A stretch of DNA of 47,924 bases from Bacteroidales bacterium. GTDB lineage: Bacteria; Bacteroidota; Bacteroidia; Bacteroidales; UBA932. The translations under genes and the position numbers were made by a program. Of this stretch, positions 8,054-16,859 are shown piece after piece. The stretch spans positions 1 to 47,924 of the forward strand of contig JAEDLE010000011.1 of NCBI GenBank assembly GCA_016295455.1. The letters are read 5' to 3'. Each line of letters starts with the position of its first letter. Position 1 is the stretch's first letter. The notes beneath the pieces are model-generated. The model was not told the DNA's origin. It was given only the letters and a program-made list of their open reading frames with translations, and did not search any database.

Positions 8054-9601
8054 TTATTTCACGCTGAGTACTATGACTGACGCGGTAGGAACCGTGAGCC
8101 TGAGCTTTCCGCCGTCGATTTTCACGTCCTTCAGGGCGACAGGTTCCACGTTGCGTGCGTTCTTTCCGAAGTCATTGTAGGCGTTGACAGACTGGAGCCC
8201 GTCCTTTCCTGCGCCCCTGAGTATCTCGGCGCTGACGCTCTTCGGCTTGAGGGAGTCGAAGGAAATCTCGATTTCCTTGTCCTCGCTCAGGGATGAGTTG
8301 ACCAGGGAGATGTGCACCGCGTCGCTCTTTGATGCGGTCACGCTCAGGTCAGGATAGTTCTGCCCGCTCGGAGCCGTGCAGACCGCGCTGCTGCAGTCGG
8401 TAGGGAGGTAGGTCGCGTCCTGGTGTACGTTGTACATCCTGAACACGTGGTAGGTAGGGGTGAGCACCATATCCTTGCCTTTGGTCAGGATCATGGACTG
8501 GAGCACGTTGACTATCTGCGCGATGTTAGCCATCTTGAGACGGTCGACATAATCGTGGAAAATGTTCAGCGAGAGACCTGCCACGATGGCGTCCCTCATG
8601 GTGTTCTGCTGGAAGAGGTGTCCGGGATTGGTGCCCGGCTCCACATTGTACCAGGTGCCCCACTCGTCGAGCAGGAGGCCGACTCTCTTGTGAGGGTCAT
8701 AGATGTCCATTACCGAAGAATGGGTGCGGATGAGCTGCTCCACCTCGCAGGCCTTGGCTATGGTGTTGTAGTACTCGTCCTCAGGGAAGTTGGTGGCGTT
8801 GAGCTTGTTGTTCCACTCGATCACGGAATAGAAGTGGAAGGAAAGGCCGCTCATGTCCTGCCTGATGTCGTCCATCAGGACCTTGGTCCAGTTGTAGTCC
8901 CCGCCGTTCGCGCCGCTGGCGATCTTGTAGAGGCGGTTTCCGTCATATTCACGGCAGTAGATAGCATATCTCTTGTAGAGGTCGGAGTAATAGTCAGGGT
9001 CCATGTTTCCGCCGCAGCCCCAGCTTTCGTTGCCGACGCCCAGATACTTCACCTTCCAAGGCTTCTCCCTTCCGTTGCTTTTCCTCAGCTCAGCCATCGA
9101 GCCGTTCTCGGCTGTCATGTACTCGACCCACTTGGCAAGTTCCTCCACGCTGCCCGAGCCCACGTTGCCGGAGATGTACGGCTCAGTGCCTATGAGTTCG
9201 CAGAGATTGAGGAACTCGTGGGTTCCGAAAGAGTTGTCCTCGATGGTGCCTCCCCAGTTGGAGTTGACTATCTTCGCCCTCTTGTCCTTCGGGCCGATTC
9301 CGTCCATCCAGTGGTATTCGTCGGCGAAGCATCCCCCCGGCCAGCGGAGCACCGGAACCTTCAGCTCCTTGAGGGCCTCCACTATATCCTTCCTGTAGCC
9401 GTTGATATTCGGGATGTCGGAATCCTCTCCGACCCACAGGCCGTCATAGATGCATCTTCCCAGATGCTCTGCGAACTGTCCGTAGATTTCCTTGGGGATG
9501 ACCGGCTGGTCCTTCGCACTCTCGTGCACATTGACTTTGACCTGGGCTGCTGCGCCCAGAGAGAGAGCCATTACGGCTGCGGTTATCAGTACTTTTTTCA
9601 T
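8054..9601 (-). CDS. GH51 alpha-L-arabinofuranosidase
   Basis: Releases terminal L-arabinofuranose from arabinan or arabinoxylan by a retaining mechanism. The 515-residue protein has a signal peptide (cleavage near residues 19-20, GAAAQ), a TIM-barrel catalytic domain and a C-terminal beta domain. The acid/base is E192 in GVGNESWGCGG and the nucleophile E313 in LLLDEWGTWYN; IYGQFAEHLG at 39-48 and RWPGGCFADEYHW at 86-98 are strong GH51 signatures. It follows rodA by 24 bases on the same strand. There is no SusC/SusD pair or regulator nearby, so this is not a normal polysaccharide utilisation locus. A TATTTCTG sequence near the rodA 3' end (about 9626-9640) is only a weak promoter candidate. 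Confidence 0.92.
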   Translation of the reverse strand: MKKVLITAAVMALSLGAAAQVKVNVHESAKDQPVIPKEIYGQFAEHLGRCIYDGLWVGEDSDIPNINGYRKDIVEALKELKVPVLRWPGGCFADEYHWMDGIGPKDKRAKIVNSNWGGTIEDNSFGTHEFLNLCELIGTEPYISGNVGSGSVEELAKWVEYMTAENGSMAELRKSNGREKPWKVKYLGVGNESWGCGGNMDPDYYSDLYKRYAIYCREYDGNRLYKIASGANGGDYNWTKVLMDDIRQDMSGLSFHFYSVIEWNNKLNATNFPEDEYYNTIAKACEVEQLIRTHSSVMDIYDPHKRVGLLLDEWGTWYNVEPGTNPGHLFQQNTMRDAIVAGLSLNIFHDYVDRLKMANIAQIVNVLQSMILTKGKDMVLTPTYHVFRMYNVHQDATYLPTDCSSAVCTAPSGQNYPDLSVTASKSDAVHISLVNSSLSEDKEIEISFDSLKPKSVSAEILRGAGKDGLQSVNAYNDFGKNARNVEPVALKDVKIDGGKLRLTVPTASVIVLSVK

Positions 9602-9625
9602 AATGGAGTATTGGTTTGATGATTG

Positions 9626-11155
9626 TCAGAAATATTTCTTCTCCTCGTGGTAGAGGGCAATGAAAATGAAAAGCAGAATGCTGAAGGACAGGAGGGAAGA
9701 CCCACCGTAACTGATATATGGCAACGGGATGCCTATCACCGGCATCAGCCCTATGGTCATGCCTATGTTGATGAACAGGTGCATGAATATGCAGCTGGCC
9801 ACACAATAGCCGTATATCCTCGTGAAAGCCGACCTGCAGTGTTCCGCATCCCGCACTATCCTGAATATCAGGAAGACATAAAGGCATATGACTCCGAGGC
9901 AGCCCACAAAGCCCCATTCCTCGCCTATGGTGCAGAATATGAAGTCCGTGCTCTGCTCCGGCACGAATCCGTAGCTGGTCTGGGTCCCGTTCAGGAAACC
10001 CTTGCCGTGGAATCCGCCCGAGCCTATGGCTATCATCGACTGGTTCACGTTGTAGCCCACGCCCGAAGGGTCCTCCTTCATACCCAGAAGCACCTCTATC
10101 CTCTTCCTCTGGTGGTCCTGGAGCACATCGTTGAAAATGAAACTGGTAGAGAAGGACAGCGCCACGCCCGTAACGAAGGCCAGCACCGACAGCCCGAGAA
10201 ACCTGTTTCTGTCGGCATATGCGCGGTGAAGGACGAAAGGTATGACTATGGCACAGCAGCCAAGAAGCATATGCAGAGGCTTGACGGCGGTCAGGAAGGA
10301 GAGCGGGGAGGAGTCCATTATCATCTCGCGGAGGAAGGGGTCTGCAGTTCCGAGTATGGACGAGCCCGGCATCATCCATTCCAGCAGCTCGCGCCAGAGC
10401 CACGGCAACAGGGCGAAGAAGAGCACTGCCGCCGCCGTGACGGCCGTCATCCTGAGACTGTTCTTTGCCCTCAAGGCGCATATCAGCGCCACGGTCGCCC
10501 CGAGCACGAGCACCGAGACATAGGTGGACGCGGTCAGGGTGAGGATGAAGACCAGTATAGCCATTCCTATCATCATCAGGAACCAGCCCGAAAGGCCTTC
10601 CCTGTAGAGCACGAATATGAAGCCCACATAGACCAGGGCGGAACCCGTCTCGCTTTCAGCGAGTATCACCAGCATGGGCAGGCCTATCACCAGGGCGGTG
10701 ATGAGGAAATCCTTGGGGCGCGACATCTTGTAGTTGCTGCGGCTCATCAGCAGGGCAAGGGTCAGCGAGGTGCTGATTTTCGACACCTCGGCAGGCTGGA
10801 ACCTCACCGGACCGAAGGCGAACCACGAACGGGAGCCCTTCACGTCTATGCCCAGGAATATGACGGCGACCAGCAGCATGAAGACCATCAGGTACAGGGG
10901 CACCGCCGCCCCCTCCCACAGCCGTGGAGGAATCAGCGCCATTATGCCCCCTGCGGCTGCCAGGCTCACCAGCAGCCAGCAGAACTGCTTCCCGCTGCGG
11001 GAACTCATTGAGAAGAATCCGCCGGGTTCGGACGAATGGATGGAGGCATAGATGTTCAGCAGGCCGATGAAGACCAGAAGCAGGTATGCGCCTACCAGCT
11101 TCCAGTCGAACGACTGCGCAATGCTCCTTCCCTTGAAAGTCCTGTCCATGGTCAA
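9626..11155 (-). CDS. rodA: Rod-shape SEDS peptidoglycan polymerase RodA
   Basis: Membrane glycosyltransferase of the SEDS family that polymerises lipid II for side-wall growth together with its class B partner PBP2. The 509-residue protein is longer than the E. coli one (about 370), as is usual in Bacteroidetes, with extra sequence in the middle. It shows about ten membrane segments, KGSRSWFAFGPVRFQPAEVSK near residue 120-140, GSGGFHGKGFLNGTQTSYGFVPEQSTDF in the second half and PYISYGGSS close to the end, all diagnostic for FtsW/RodA. It overlaps mrdA by four bases (ATGA), which couples translation of the two partners. RodA rather than FtsW is inferred from the mre/PBP2 context. Confidence 0.95.
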   Translation of the reverse strand: MTMDRTFKGRSIAQSFDWKLVGAYLLLVFIGLLNIYASIHSSEPGGFFSMSSRSGKQFCWLLVSLAAAGGIMALIPPRLWEGAAVPLYLMVFMLLVAVIFLGIDVKGSRSWFAFGPVRFQPAEVSKISTSLTLALLMSRSNYKMSRPKDFLITALVIGLPMLVILAESETGSALVYVGFIFVLYREGLSGWFLMMIGMAILVFILTLTASTYVSVLVLGATVALICALRAKNSLRMTAVTAAAVLFFALLPWLWRELLEWMMPGSSILGTADPFLREMIMDSSPLSFLTAVKPLHMLLGCCAIVIPFVLHRAYADRNRFLGLSVLAFVTGVALSFSTSFIFNDVLQDHQRKRIEVLLGMKEDPSGVGYNVNQSMIAIGSGGFHGKGFLNGTQTSYGFVPEQSTDFIFCTIGEEWGFVGCLGVICLYVFLIFRIVRDAEHCRSAFTRIYGYCVASCIFMHLFINIGMTIGLMPVIGIPLPYISYGGSSLLSFSILLFIFIALYHEEKKYF

Positions 11156-12993
11156 TCCTTCTTTACCCTTGACATCAGGTCGCCTTCCATCACCCTCTGC
11201 TCGAGAGCCTTCCTGGAATCGGCGATTTCACCCGTAAGATACTTCTCTATCATCAAAGAAGCAACAGGTGCGGCCCAGGTGGCGCCGAAACCGGCGTTTT
11301 CCAGATATGCCGCCACCGCAATCTTCGGATTCTCCCTCGGCGCGAAGCATATGAACACGGAATTGTCGGCTCCGCGCGGGTTCTGAGCCGTTCCCGTCTT
11401 GCCGCAGATGTCCAGTCCCGGAACTGCCGCCACGCTCGCCGTGCCTCCCGAACCCGGACCGGCGTTCACCGCCTTCCACATTCCGTTTATCACTTTCCGG
11501 AACTCCGTGGTGTCCACCATCGTATAGTTCCTCTCCTTGTACTTCGGGTCTATGCTGATGTCCTCCGACTCCTTGATGATGTGCGGGATGTAATAGTAGC
11601 CCCTGTTCGCCACCGTTGCGCTCAGGTTCGCGATCTGAAGCGGGGTCACGCCTATCTCCCCCTGTCCGATGGACAGCGAAATGACGGTCTGGAACTTCCA
11701 GGAACCCTTGCCGTAGATTCTGTCGTAATATGATGACGTAGGGATGTTTCCGCCCAACTCCGCAGGGAAGTCGCTGCCCAGCTTCTTGCCGAAGCCGAAA
11801 CTCATCACATACTCCCTCCACGCGTCGAAAGCCTCCGCCGTGCCTCCATATTTCCGGTTTTCGAGCACGTCCTTGAAAACATAGCAGAAATAAGCGTTGC
11901 AGGACATCATTATCGCCTCTTCCAGCACTATGGGCGACTTGTGCCCGTGGCAGCCGAGCTTTCGCTTGCCGTAAGGGTAGCCGTGGCTGCAGGGATATGC
12001 ATCCGAAGGCTCCAGCACGCCCTCCTCCAGTCCTATCAGGCCGTTCACCAGCTTGAACACCGAACCCGGAGGATAGGAAGCCTGCACCGCCCTGTTGAAC
12101 ATAGGCTTGTAAGGGTCGTTGATTATCTCGTTGTAATGCTTGCTGATGTCCGCCAGCATCTCCACATCTATGCCCGGACTGGAAACGAGGGACAGGATCT
12201 CTCCCGTGGACGGCTCTATGGCCACCACGCTGCCCACCTTGTTGCGCATCAGCTCCTGTCCGTACTGCTGGAGCACCGCGTCAATGGTGGTGTAGACGTC
12301 ATTCCCCGGCACAGCCTCCTTGTCATATGCCCCTTCTTCATATGCCGACTCGATCTGGTTGTGGGAGTTCCTCAGGTAGATATGGTAACCCTTCTCGCCC
12401 CTGAGTTCCTTCTCCATCGCCGCCTCTATGCCGGTCTTCCCGGCGTAGTCCCCGGAGCGGTACTCGTCAGGATGCTTCTTGATGTAGGACGCGTCGACCT
12501 CGGACACATAACCCAGGAGATTGCCTCCGGCATTGAAAGGATAATCCCTTATGCTTCTGGCCAGGCCCTTGAAGCCCGGGAACTTGTATTGCACCTCGGC
12601 GAACTTCATGTAGGTCTCCGAAGGAATCTGCTTGAGCATGGTCATGGACTGGTAGCCTATCCTCCTGCGGTTCCTGCGGTACTCGGCCATCTTGTCCCTT
12701 ATCAGCTGCGGGTCCACATCCAGAACCTCCGCCAGCATCAGCGTGTCGAAGGCACGCACCTCGCGCGGGGTCACGAGTATGTCATACGCCACCTTGTTGC
12801 TCACGATGATGCGGCCGTTCCTGTCGTATATGGTGCCGCGGGTAGGGTATATGATGTCATAAACCATCGAGTTGTTCACCGCGTCGATCTTGTACCTGCC
12901 GTCTATGATCTGGATATAGAACAGCTTGACTATCAGTACCGCGGCGAAAACGCAGAGTCCGGTTAGGAGTTTTGCTGACCTGTTGAATTCCAT
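11152..12993 (-). CDS. mrdA: Penicillin-binding protein 2 (class B transpeptidase)
   Basis: DD-transpeptidase of the elongasome that crosslinks strands made by RodA; anchored in the inner membrane by one N-terminal helix (about residues 8-29) with a periplasmic body. The 613-residue protein has the dimerisation/pedestal domain (TRGTIYDRNGRIIVSN at 51-66) and the transpeptidase motifs SVFK at 311-314 (catalytic S311), SCN at 364-366 and KTG at 532-534. A Cys/His-rich loop (C335, H337, C348, H349, H351) sits between the first two motifs. The gene is three bases after mreD and overlaps rodA by four, so it is the fourth gene of the mreBCD-mrdA-rodA operon. Confidence 0.95.
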   Translation of the reverse strand: MEFNRSAKLLTGLCVFAAVLIVKLFYIQIIDGRYKIDAVNNSMVYDIIYPTRGTIYDRNGRIIVSNKVAYDILVTPREVRAFDTLMLAEVLDVDPQLIRDKMAEYRRNRRRIGYQSMTMLKQIPSETYMKFAEVQYKFPGFKGLARSIRDYPFNAGGNLLGYVSEVDASYIKKHPDEYRSGDYAGKTGIEAAMEKELRGEKGYHIYLRNSHNQIESAYEEGAYDKEAVPGNDVYTTIDAVLQQYGQELMRNKVGSVVAIEPSTGEILSLVSSPGIDVEMLADISKHYNEIINDPYKPMFNRAVQASYPPGSVFKLVNGLIGLEEGVLEPSDAYPCSHGYPYGKRKLGCHGHKSPIVLEEAIMMSCNAYFCYVFKDVLENRKYGGTAEAFDAWREYVMSFGFGKKLGSDFPAELGGNIPTSSYYDRIYGKGSWKFQTVISLSIGQGEIGVTPLQIANLSATVANRGYYYIPHIIKESEDISIDPKYKERNYTMVDTTEFRKVINGMWKAVNAGPGSGGTASVAAVPGLDICGKTGTAQNPRGADNSVFICFAPRENPKIAVAAYLENAGFGATWAAPVASLMIEKYLTGEIADSRKALEQRVMEGDLMSRVKKD

Positions 12994-12996
12994 GCG

Positions 12997-13506
12997 TCAC
13001 CTCCTTTCTTCAGAAGTGAGCAGGTCGGCAAGGAGCACGGACACCAGCACTCCGGCGGCATCCGAAGCCGCAAGACGCAGCAGGCTGAAGAGCACAGGCC
13101 TCATAAGGGCGCCGTCAGCCAGCAGATAAATGGCAAGGAACAGGGTCTGGACCAGGAATATGGCGAAAGTCATCTTCCCGAGGCCATATTTGCGTATGGA
13201 GACCGGGTCCTGCCTGATGATGGGTTCGTCCCCGAAAATCAGCCTGATGAGGCTCTCTCTCACAAGGGCGACCGGCACCAGGGCCATAGTGTTCAGACCG
13301 GGAACTCCTTCTGCGAGGAAATCCACCGCCAGGCCGGTGGCGAAGGCGATGAACATTGCCGGGATGGTGCCGTAGCGCGTAGGGATGCAGAAGACGGCGA
13401 CGGGCAGTATGCTCAGCATGACGTATGCGGACAGGTTGAACCACTCGCATATCAGGACCTGTGCGAGGACAATCAGCAGATAGAAGAAGAAATAGTGGTT
13501 TTTCAT
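12997..13506 (-). CDS. mreD: Rod shape-determining membrane protein MreD
   Basis: Small integral membrane protein, 169 residues, with about five hydrophobic helices (for example residues 4-24, 28-42 and 52-66) and almost no soluble parts. Sequence conservation in MreD is low; the call rests on length, membrane pattern, the short RYGTIPAMFIAFATGLAVDFLAEG segment typical of the family, and position between mreC and mrdA with three-base gaps on both sides. MreD is part of the MreBCD-PBP2-RodA complex that directs side-wall synthesis. Confidence 0.9.
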   Translation of the reverse strand: MKNHYFFFYLLIVLAQVLICEWFNLSAYVMLSILPVAVFCIPTRYGTIPAMFIAFATGLAVDFLAEGVPGLNTMALVPVALVRESLIRLIFGDEPIIRQDPVSIRKYGLGKMTFAIFLVQTLFLAIYLLADGALMRPVLFSLLRLAASDAAGVLVSVLLADLLTSEERR

Positions 13507-13509
13507 CCG

Positions 13510-14340
13510 TCAGTTCTCCATTTTTGCTTCGAGTTCCTGTATTTCACGCCTTCCGGTATTGGTCGCGACCATCACGTGCCTCACATCGTTGAAGCCCTGG
13601 AATAGGGTGACATCGATTTCGTAGGTCGCGCCGTTGATGATCTTTGACTCTCCGGCTATGCCCAGGGGTATGTCCGCCGGGAATATGGAGGAGTGCCCGC
13701 TGGTAAACACCGTGTCTCCCGGACTGAAACGGCACTGGAGCGGGATTTCCCTCAGCACCGCCCCGTTGGAGCTCCTGCCGTCCCAAGAAAGCGGTCCGAC
13801 CGAGCCCTCCCTGCCCATGCGGGCGCTGATGTTCAGGTCCTTGTTCATGAGGGACACGGCATATGCGTGATGCCTGCTCACCGTGTCGACTATGCCTATC
13901 ACGCCTTTGGCGGTGATGATGGCAGACTGCGGGCAGACCCCGTCCTCGGCGCCCTGGCCGAGTATGATGTAGTTGTGCTGCTTGTTGCGGCTGATCTTGA
14001 CTATCTCCGCCGGCATATATTCGAATCCTCCCGGGGCGCTCAGCTCCCTGGCCATGGAGTCCAGCCTCGCCCTGTTCTCATCGGTCCTCTCCGCGCGCAG
14101 AAGCCTGTAGAGCATGGCGTTCTCCTCGCTGAGCTCCCGGTTGACGTCCTTGAGGGAGAAGTAGGTGACCACGGCATTGTCGGCCTTCCACAGCAGGCCC
14201 ATCAGCATATCCCTCTGTCTGGCGAAGAGGAACTTCTGGGTTATTCCGTTGTGGCTGAGCATATTCACTGCAGCAACCTCCATGAAGATGAAGATTGCTG
14301 CAGTGATGATGTAACGTATGACGCGTCTTGGCTGGGCCAT
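13510..14340 (-). CDS. mreC: Rod shape-determining protein MreC
   Basis: Bitopic inner-membrane protein that binds PBP2 in the periplasm and activates the elongasome. The 276-residue protein has one N-terminal membrane helix (about 8-25), a coiled-coil stretch at about 55-95 (VNRELSEENAMLYRLLRAE), and the beta-barrel MreC domain with the conserved GVIGIVDTVSRHHAYAVSL segment and a GDTVFTSGHSSIFPADIPLG loop. Its start ATG overlaps the TAA of mreB by one base (TAATG), so the two are translationally coupled. Confidence 0.93.
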   Translation of the reverse strand: MAQPRRVIRYIITAAIFIFMEVAAVNMLSHNGITQKFLFARQRDMLMGLLWKADNAVVTYFSLKDVNRELSEENAMLYRLLRAERTDENRARLDSMARELSAPGGFEYMPAEIVKISRNKQHNYIILGQGAEDGVCPQSAIITAKGVIGIVDTVSRHHAYAVSLMNKDLNISARMGREGSVGPLSWDGRSSNGAVLREIPLQCRFSPGDTVFTSGHSSIFPADIPLGIAGESKIINGATYEIDVTLFQGFNDVRHVMVATNTGRREIQELEAKMEN

Positions 14341-15362
14341 TATCGCATCAGGAATGAATAATTGTCAGCGTTCTTGAGGGCGAGACAGGTACCGCGGGCC
14401 ACGGCGCGGAGAGGGTCCTCCGCCACGTGGAACGGAATGTTCACCTTTTCTGAAAGCCTCTTGTCGAGGCCCCTGAGGAGCGCGCCGCCTCCGGAGAGGA
14501 AGATGCCGTTCTCCACCACGTCCGAATAGAGCTCCGGTGGAGTCTGCTCGAGCACGTGGAGTATGGACGACTCCAGTTTCGACACCGACTTGTCGAGACA
14601 GTGGGCTATCTCCTGATAGCTGACCCTCGCCTCGACCGGGTGGGCGGTCATTATGTTCGGACCCTTCACCACGAACGGTTCCGGTTCCTCGTCAAGGGTA
14701 GGAATCACGGCGCCGACCGCAATCTTGATCTTCTCGGCGGTGATTTCTCCGATTTTCACGTTGTGCTGCTGGCGGAGGTAGTACTGGATGTCGGAGGTGA
14801 ACTCGTCACCCGCCGTCTTGATGCTCTCCTGCACTACTATGCCGCCCAGGGAGATGACTGCGATTTCCGCGGTACCGCCACCTATGTCGACCACCATGTT
14901 GCCCTTGGGCGCCTCCACGTCGAGGCCGATACCGAGGGCCGCTGCCATAGGTTCGTAGATGAGGTACACCTCGCGTCCTCCCGCATGCTCGGCGGAATCC
15001 CTGACGGCGCGGATTTCCACTTCGGTACTGCCCGAAGGAATGCCGATCACCATCTTGATGTTCGGGGTGAAGAGGGATTTCTTCTTGCTGTTCACCTGCT
15101 TGATGAAACCCTTGATCATCTGCTCCGCGGCATTGAAGTCAGCGATGACTCCGCCCTTGAGCGGCCTGATGGTCTTGATGCCGGGGTTGGTCTTCTCCTG
15201 CATCAGCTTGGCCTTCTGTCCGAGGGCTATGAGTTTTCCCGTATTGTTATCCAAGGCGACGATGCTAGGCTCGTCGAGTACGATCTGGTCATTCTGGAAA
15301 ATCACGGTGTTCGCCGTTCCGAGGTCCATCGCAATTTCCTGTGTCAAAAACGAAAATGCCAT
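14340..15362 (-). CDS. mreB: Rod shape-determining protein MreB
   Basis: Bacterial actin that polymerises on the inner face of the membrane and positions the wall-synthesis complex. The 340-residue protein is of normal length, with the first phosphate loop DLGTANT at 13-19, the second VDIGGGTAEIAVISLGG in the middle of the protein and the closing adenosine motif LSGGGALLRGL followed by DPLRAVARGT near the end. It is the first gene of a minus-strand run that continues through mreC, mreD, mrdA and rodA and possibly on to manC. A TACTTTTG promoter box lies 38 bases upstream of the ATG. Confidence 0.97.
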   Translation of the reverse strand: MAFSFLTQEIAMDLGTANTVIFQNDQIVLDEPSIVALDNNTGKLIALGQKAKLMQEKTNPGIKTIRPLKGGVIADFNAAEQMIKGFIKQVNSKKKSLFTPNIKMVIGIPSGSTEVEIRAVRDSAEHAGGREVYLIYEPMAAALGIGLDVEAPKGNMVVDIGGGTAEIAVISLGGIVVQESIKTAGDEFTSDIQYYLRQQHNVKIGEITAEKIKIAVGAVIPTLDEEPEPFVVKGPNIMTAHPVEARVSYQEIAHCLDKSVSKLESSILHVLEQTPPELYSDVVENGIFLSGGGALLRGLDKRLSEKVNIPFHVAEDPLRAVARGTCLALKNADNYSFLMR

Positions 15363-15399
15363 TTTTCAGCTATGTTCTATGTTGATTGTTTCAGTTTTT

Positions 15400-15407
15400 C
15401 AAAAGTA
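15400..15407 (-). promoter_or_regulatory. -7 box of mreB operon promoter
   Basis: Minus-strand TACTTTTG matches TAnnTTTG; the predicted leader is about 33 bases. A well-spaced TTTG at -33 is not seen, the region upstream being a run of T's. Confidence 0.6.
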
Positions 15408-15545
15408 CAAAAAAAAGTTAGAAGTATGAATTTTTCCCGTTTGAAAATGACTGTCCGCCCGGCTTTGTCCTGTGTTTCGGGTGAAGCCGCCACCTCCCGG
15501 GGAAGAAGGAAATGCGATTCGGGGGCCATATTCCCGGAGAATGAT

Positions 15546-15553
15546 TATTTTTG
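15546..15553 (+). promoter_or_regulatory. -7 box of ispD promoter
   Basis: TATTTTTG, 35 bases upstream of the ispD ATG, matches TAnnTTTG; no clear -33 partner. The 125 bases between this box and the divergent mreB box (15408-15545) hold nothing else I can recognise. Confidence 0.5.
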
Positions 15554-15588
15554 CGGACGACAACAGGATTTGATCAAAGGACGGGCAT

Positions 15589-16305
15589 ATGCAGAAAACT
15601 TACTACCTCATAGCCGTGGCTGGCGGCAGCGGGACCAGGATGGGCGCCGGGATTCCGAAACAGTTTCTGGAGATTCGGGAGAAGGCCATACTCCAGAGGA
15701 CACTCGAAAAGTTCATCGACGCCTGGCCGGGCGTGAAGATAATCACCGTCCTGCCGCAGGCGCATATGCAGACGTGGAAGGATTACTGCCTCTCCCACAA
15801 CTTCTCCTATCCGCAGCAGCTCGTGCCGGGAGGCATCACCCGTTTCCATTCGGTGAGGAATGCACTGGCAAAAGTGCCCGACGGAGCCGTGGTGGCGATA
15901 CACGACGGAGTCCGTCCCCTGCTCTCCATCAAATTGATACGCAGTATGTTCAGCCGCATGGAGCACTGCCGCGGACTGATACCTGTGATACCCGTTCCGG
16001 ACACGCTCAAGGCCCTGGGCAGGGTGGACGGCGACCCGCAGGGCAGGGAACTGGCAAGGACAGGAGATCCCGACCCGGACCGCTCCCGCACCTTTGCTGC
16101 ACAGACCCCGCAGGTCTTCCTGTCGGAGGAAATCAAGTCGGCATATTCCCAGGCATATGACCCTTCTTTCACCGATGACGCCTCCGTTGCGGAGAAGGCA
16201 GGGATGGAACTCGACTGGTGCTGGGGGGAACGCCTGAATATGAAAATCACGACTCCCGAGGACCTGATCCTTGCGGAAGCCGTGATAAGGGACGTGACTC
16301 TCTGA
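15589..16305 (+). CDS. ispD: 2-C-methyl-D-erythritol 4-phosphate cytidylyltransferase
   Basis: Third step of the non-mevalonate (MEP) isoprenoid pathway: MEP plus CTP gives CDP-methylerythritol. The 238-residue protein has the CTP-binding loop AVAGGSGTRMGAGIPKQF at 9-26, VPGGITRFHSVRNAL around 79-93 with the usual R-x-x-SV motif, AIHDGVRPLL at about 103-112 and TDDASVAEKAG near residue 195-205, all IspD signatures. The end is six bases from the convergent lrp stop. No other MEP-pathway gene is nearby. Confidence 0.94.
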   Translation: MQKTYYLIAVAGGSGTRMGAGIPKQFLEIREKAILQRTLEKFIDAWPGVKIITVLPQAHMQTWKDYCLSHNFSYPQQLVPGGITRFHSVRNALAKVPDGAVVAIHDGVRPLLSIKLIRSMFSRMEHCRGLIPVIPVPDTLKALGRVDGDPQGRELARTGDPDPDRSRTFAAQTPQVFLSEEIKSAYSQAYDPSFTDDASVAEKAGMELDWCWGERLNMKITTPEDLILAEAVIRDVTL

Positions 16306-16310
16306 CGCGC

Positions 16311-16772
16311 CTACTTGAGCCAGACCTGGCGGTCTATGGTCTCGTCGAGGGCTATCATCGTGTCCGTAGCCTGAATGTATGGAATCTTCTGCATCTGGTT
16401 CAGAAGCACTTCCATAAGATGGTCATTGTCAGAGCAGTAGATTTTCACGAGCAGGGTGTACTTGCCCGTTACGAAATGACACTCCACTATCTCCGGAATT
16501 TTCTTCAGATGAGATACGACCTCATTGTACTTGCTTGCCTCTGAAAGGGATATGCTGACGAACGCGCACACGTTCAGTCCCAATGCCTGAGGCTTTACCA
16601 GAAGCCTTGAACCGCTTATGACGCCGTTGGCTTCGAGTCTCTTTACCCTCTGGTGTATGGCAGCTCCCGACACACCGCACTCCCTGGCTATCTCCAGGAA
16701 TGGCATCCTCGCGTTCTTGATGAGGAATCCGAGGATCTTGTAGTCTGTTGCATCAATGTGATAGTTTGCCAT
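16311..16772 (-). CDS. Lrp/AsnC family transcriptional regulator
   Basis: DNA-binding regulator that senses an amino acid or similar small ligand. The 153-residue protein has an N-terminal winged helix-turn-helix (DYKILGFLIKNARMPFLEIARECGVS... at 9-50) and a C-terminal RAM/ACT-like ligand and oligomerisation domain (about 65-150, with VSHLKKIPEIVECHFVTGKY). Length and domain order are standard for Lrp/AsnC. The ligand and target genes cannot be read from the sequence; nothing next to it (ispD, topA) is an obvious target. A TATTTTTG box lies 28 bases upstream. Confidence 0.9.
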   Translation of the reverse strand: MANYHIDATDYKILGFLIKNARMPFLEIARECGVSGAAIHQRVKRLEANGVISGSRLLVKPQALGLNVCAFVSISLSEASKYNEVVSHLKKIPEIVECHFVTGKYTLLVKIYCSDNDHLMEVLLNQMQKIPYIQATDTMIALDETIDRQVWLK

Positions 16773-16799
16773 GATTATAAAATGTAAGCTATTTCAAGG

Positions 16800-16830
16800 C
16801 AAAAATACACAAAAATGCTAAAAATCAAGC
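16800..16830 (-). promoter_or_regulatory. Promoter for the Lrp/AsnC gene
   Basis: Minus-strand TATTTTTG (16807-16800), preceded after 18 bases by CTTG (16829-16826), three of four matches to the -33 TTTG. The rest of the 16773-16859 gap is AT-rich, with only a weak AAGCTG/CAGCTT inverted repeat that may serve as a topA terminator. Confidence 0.55.
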
Positions 16831-16859
16831 TGTTTTATTGCTTATTTTTCAAAGCAGCT

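Noticed and set aside
15421..15588. Small gene in the mreB-ispD gap (ATG at 15426)
   Set aside because: The frame runs on into ispD out of frame, has no recognisable features and contains the ispD promoter box.
14556..16160. Long open frame (534 codons) on the plus strand across mreB and ispD
   Set aside because: It runs antisense to mreB and out of frame with ispD, both of which have clear family motifs; its translation is low-complexity and matches nothing. Similar long shadow frames oppose GH51 (8423-9619) and rodA (9623-11011) and come from the GC-rich third codon positions.
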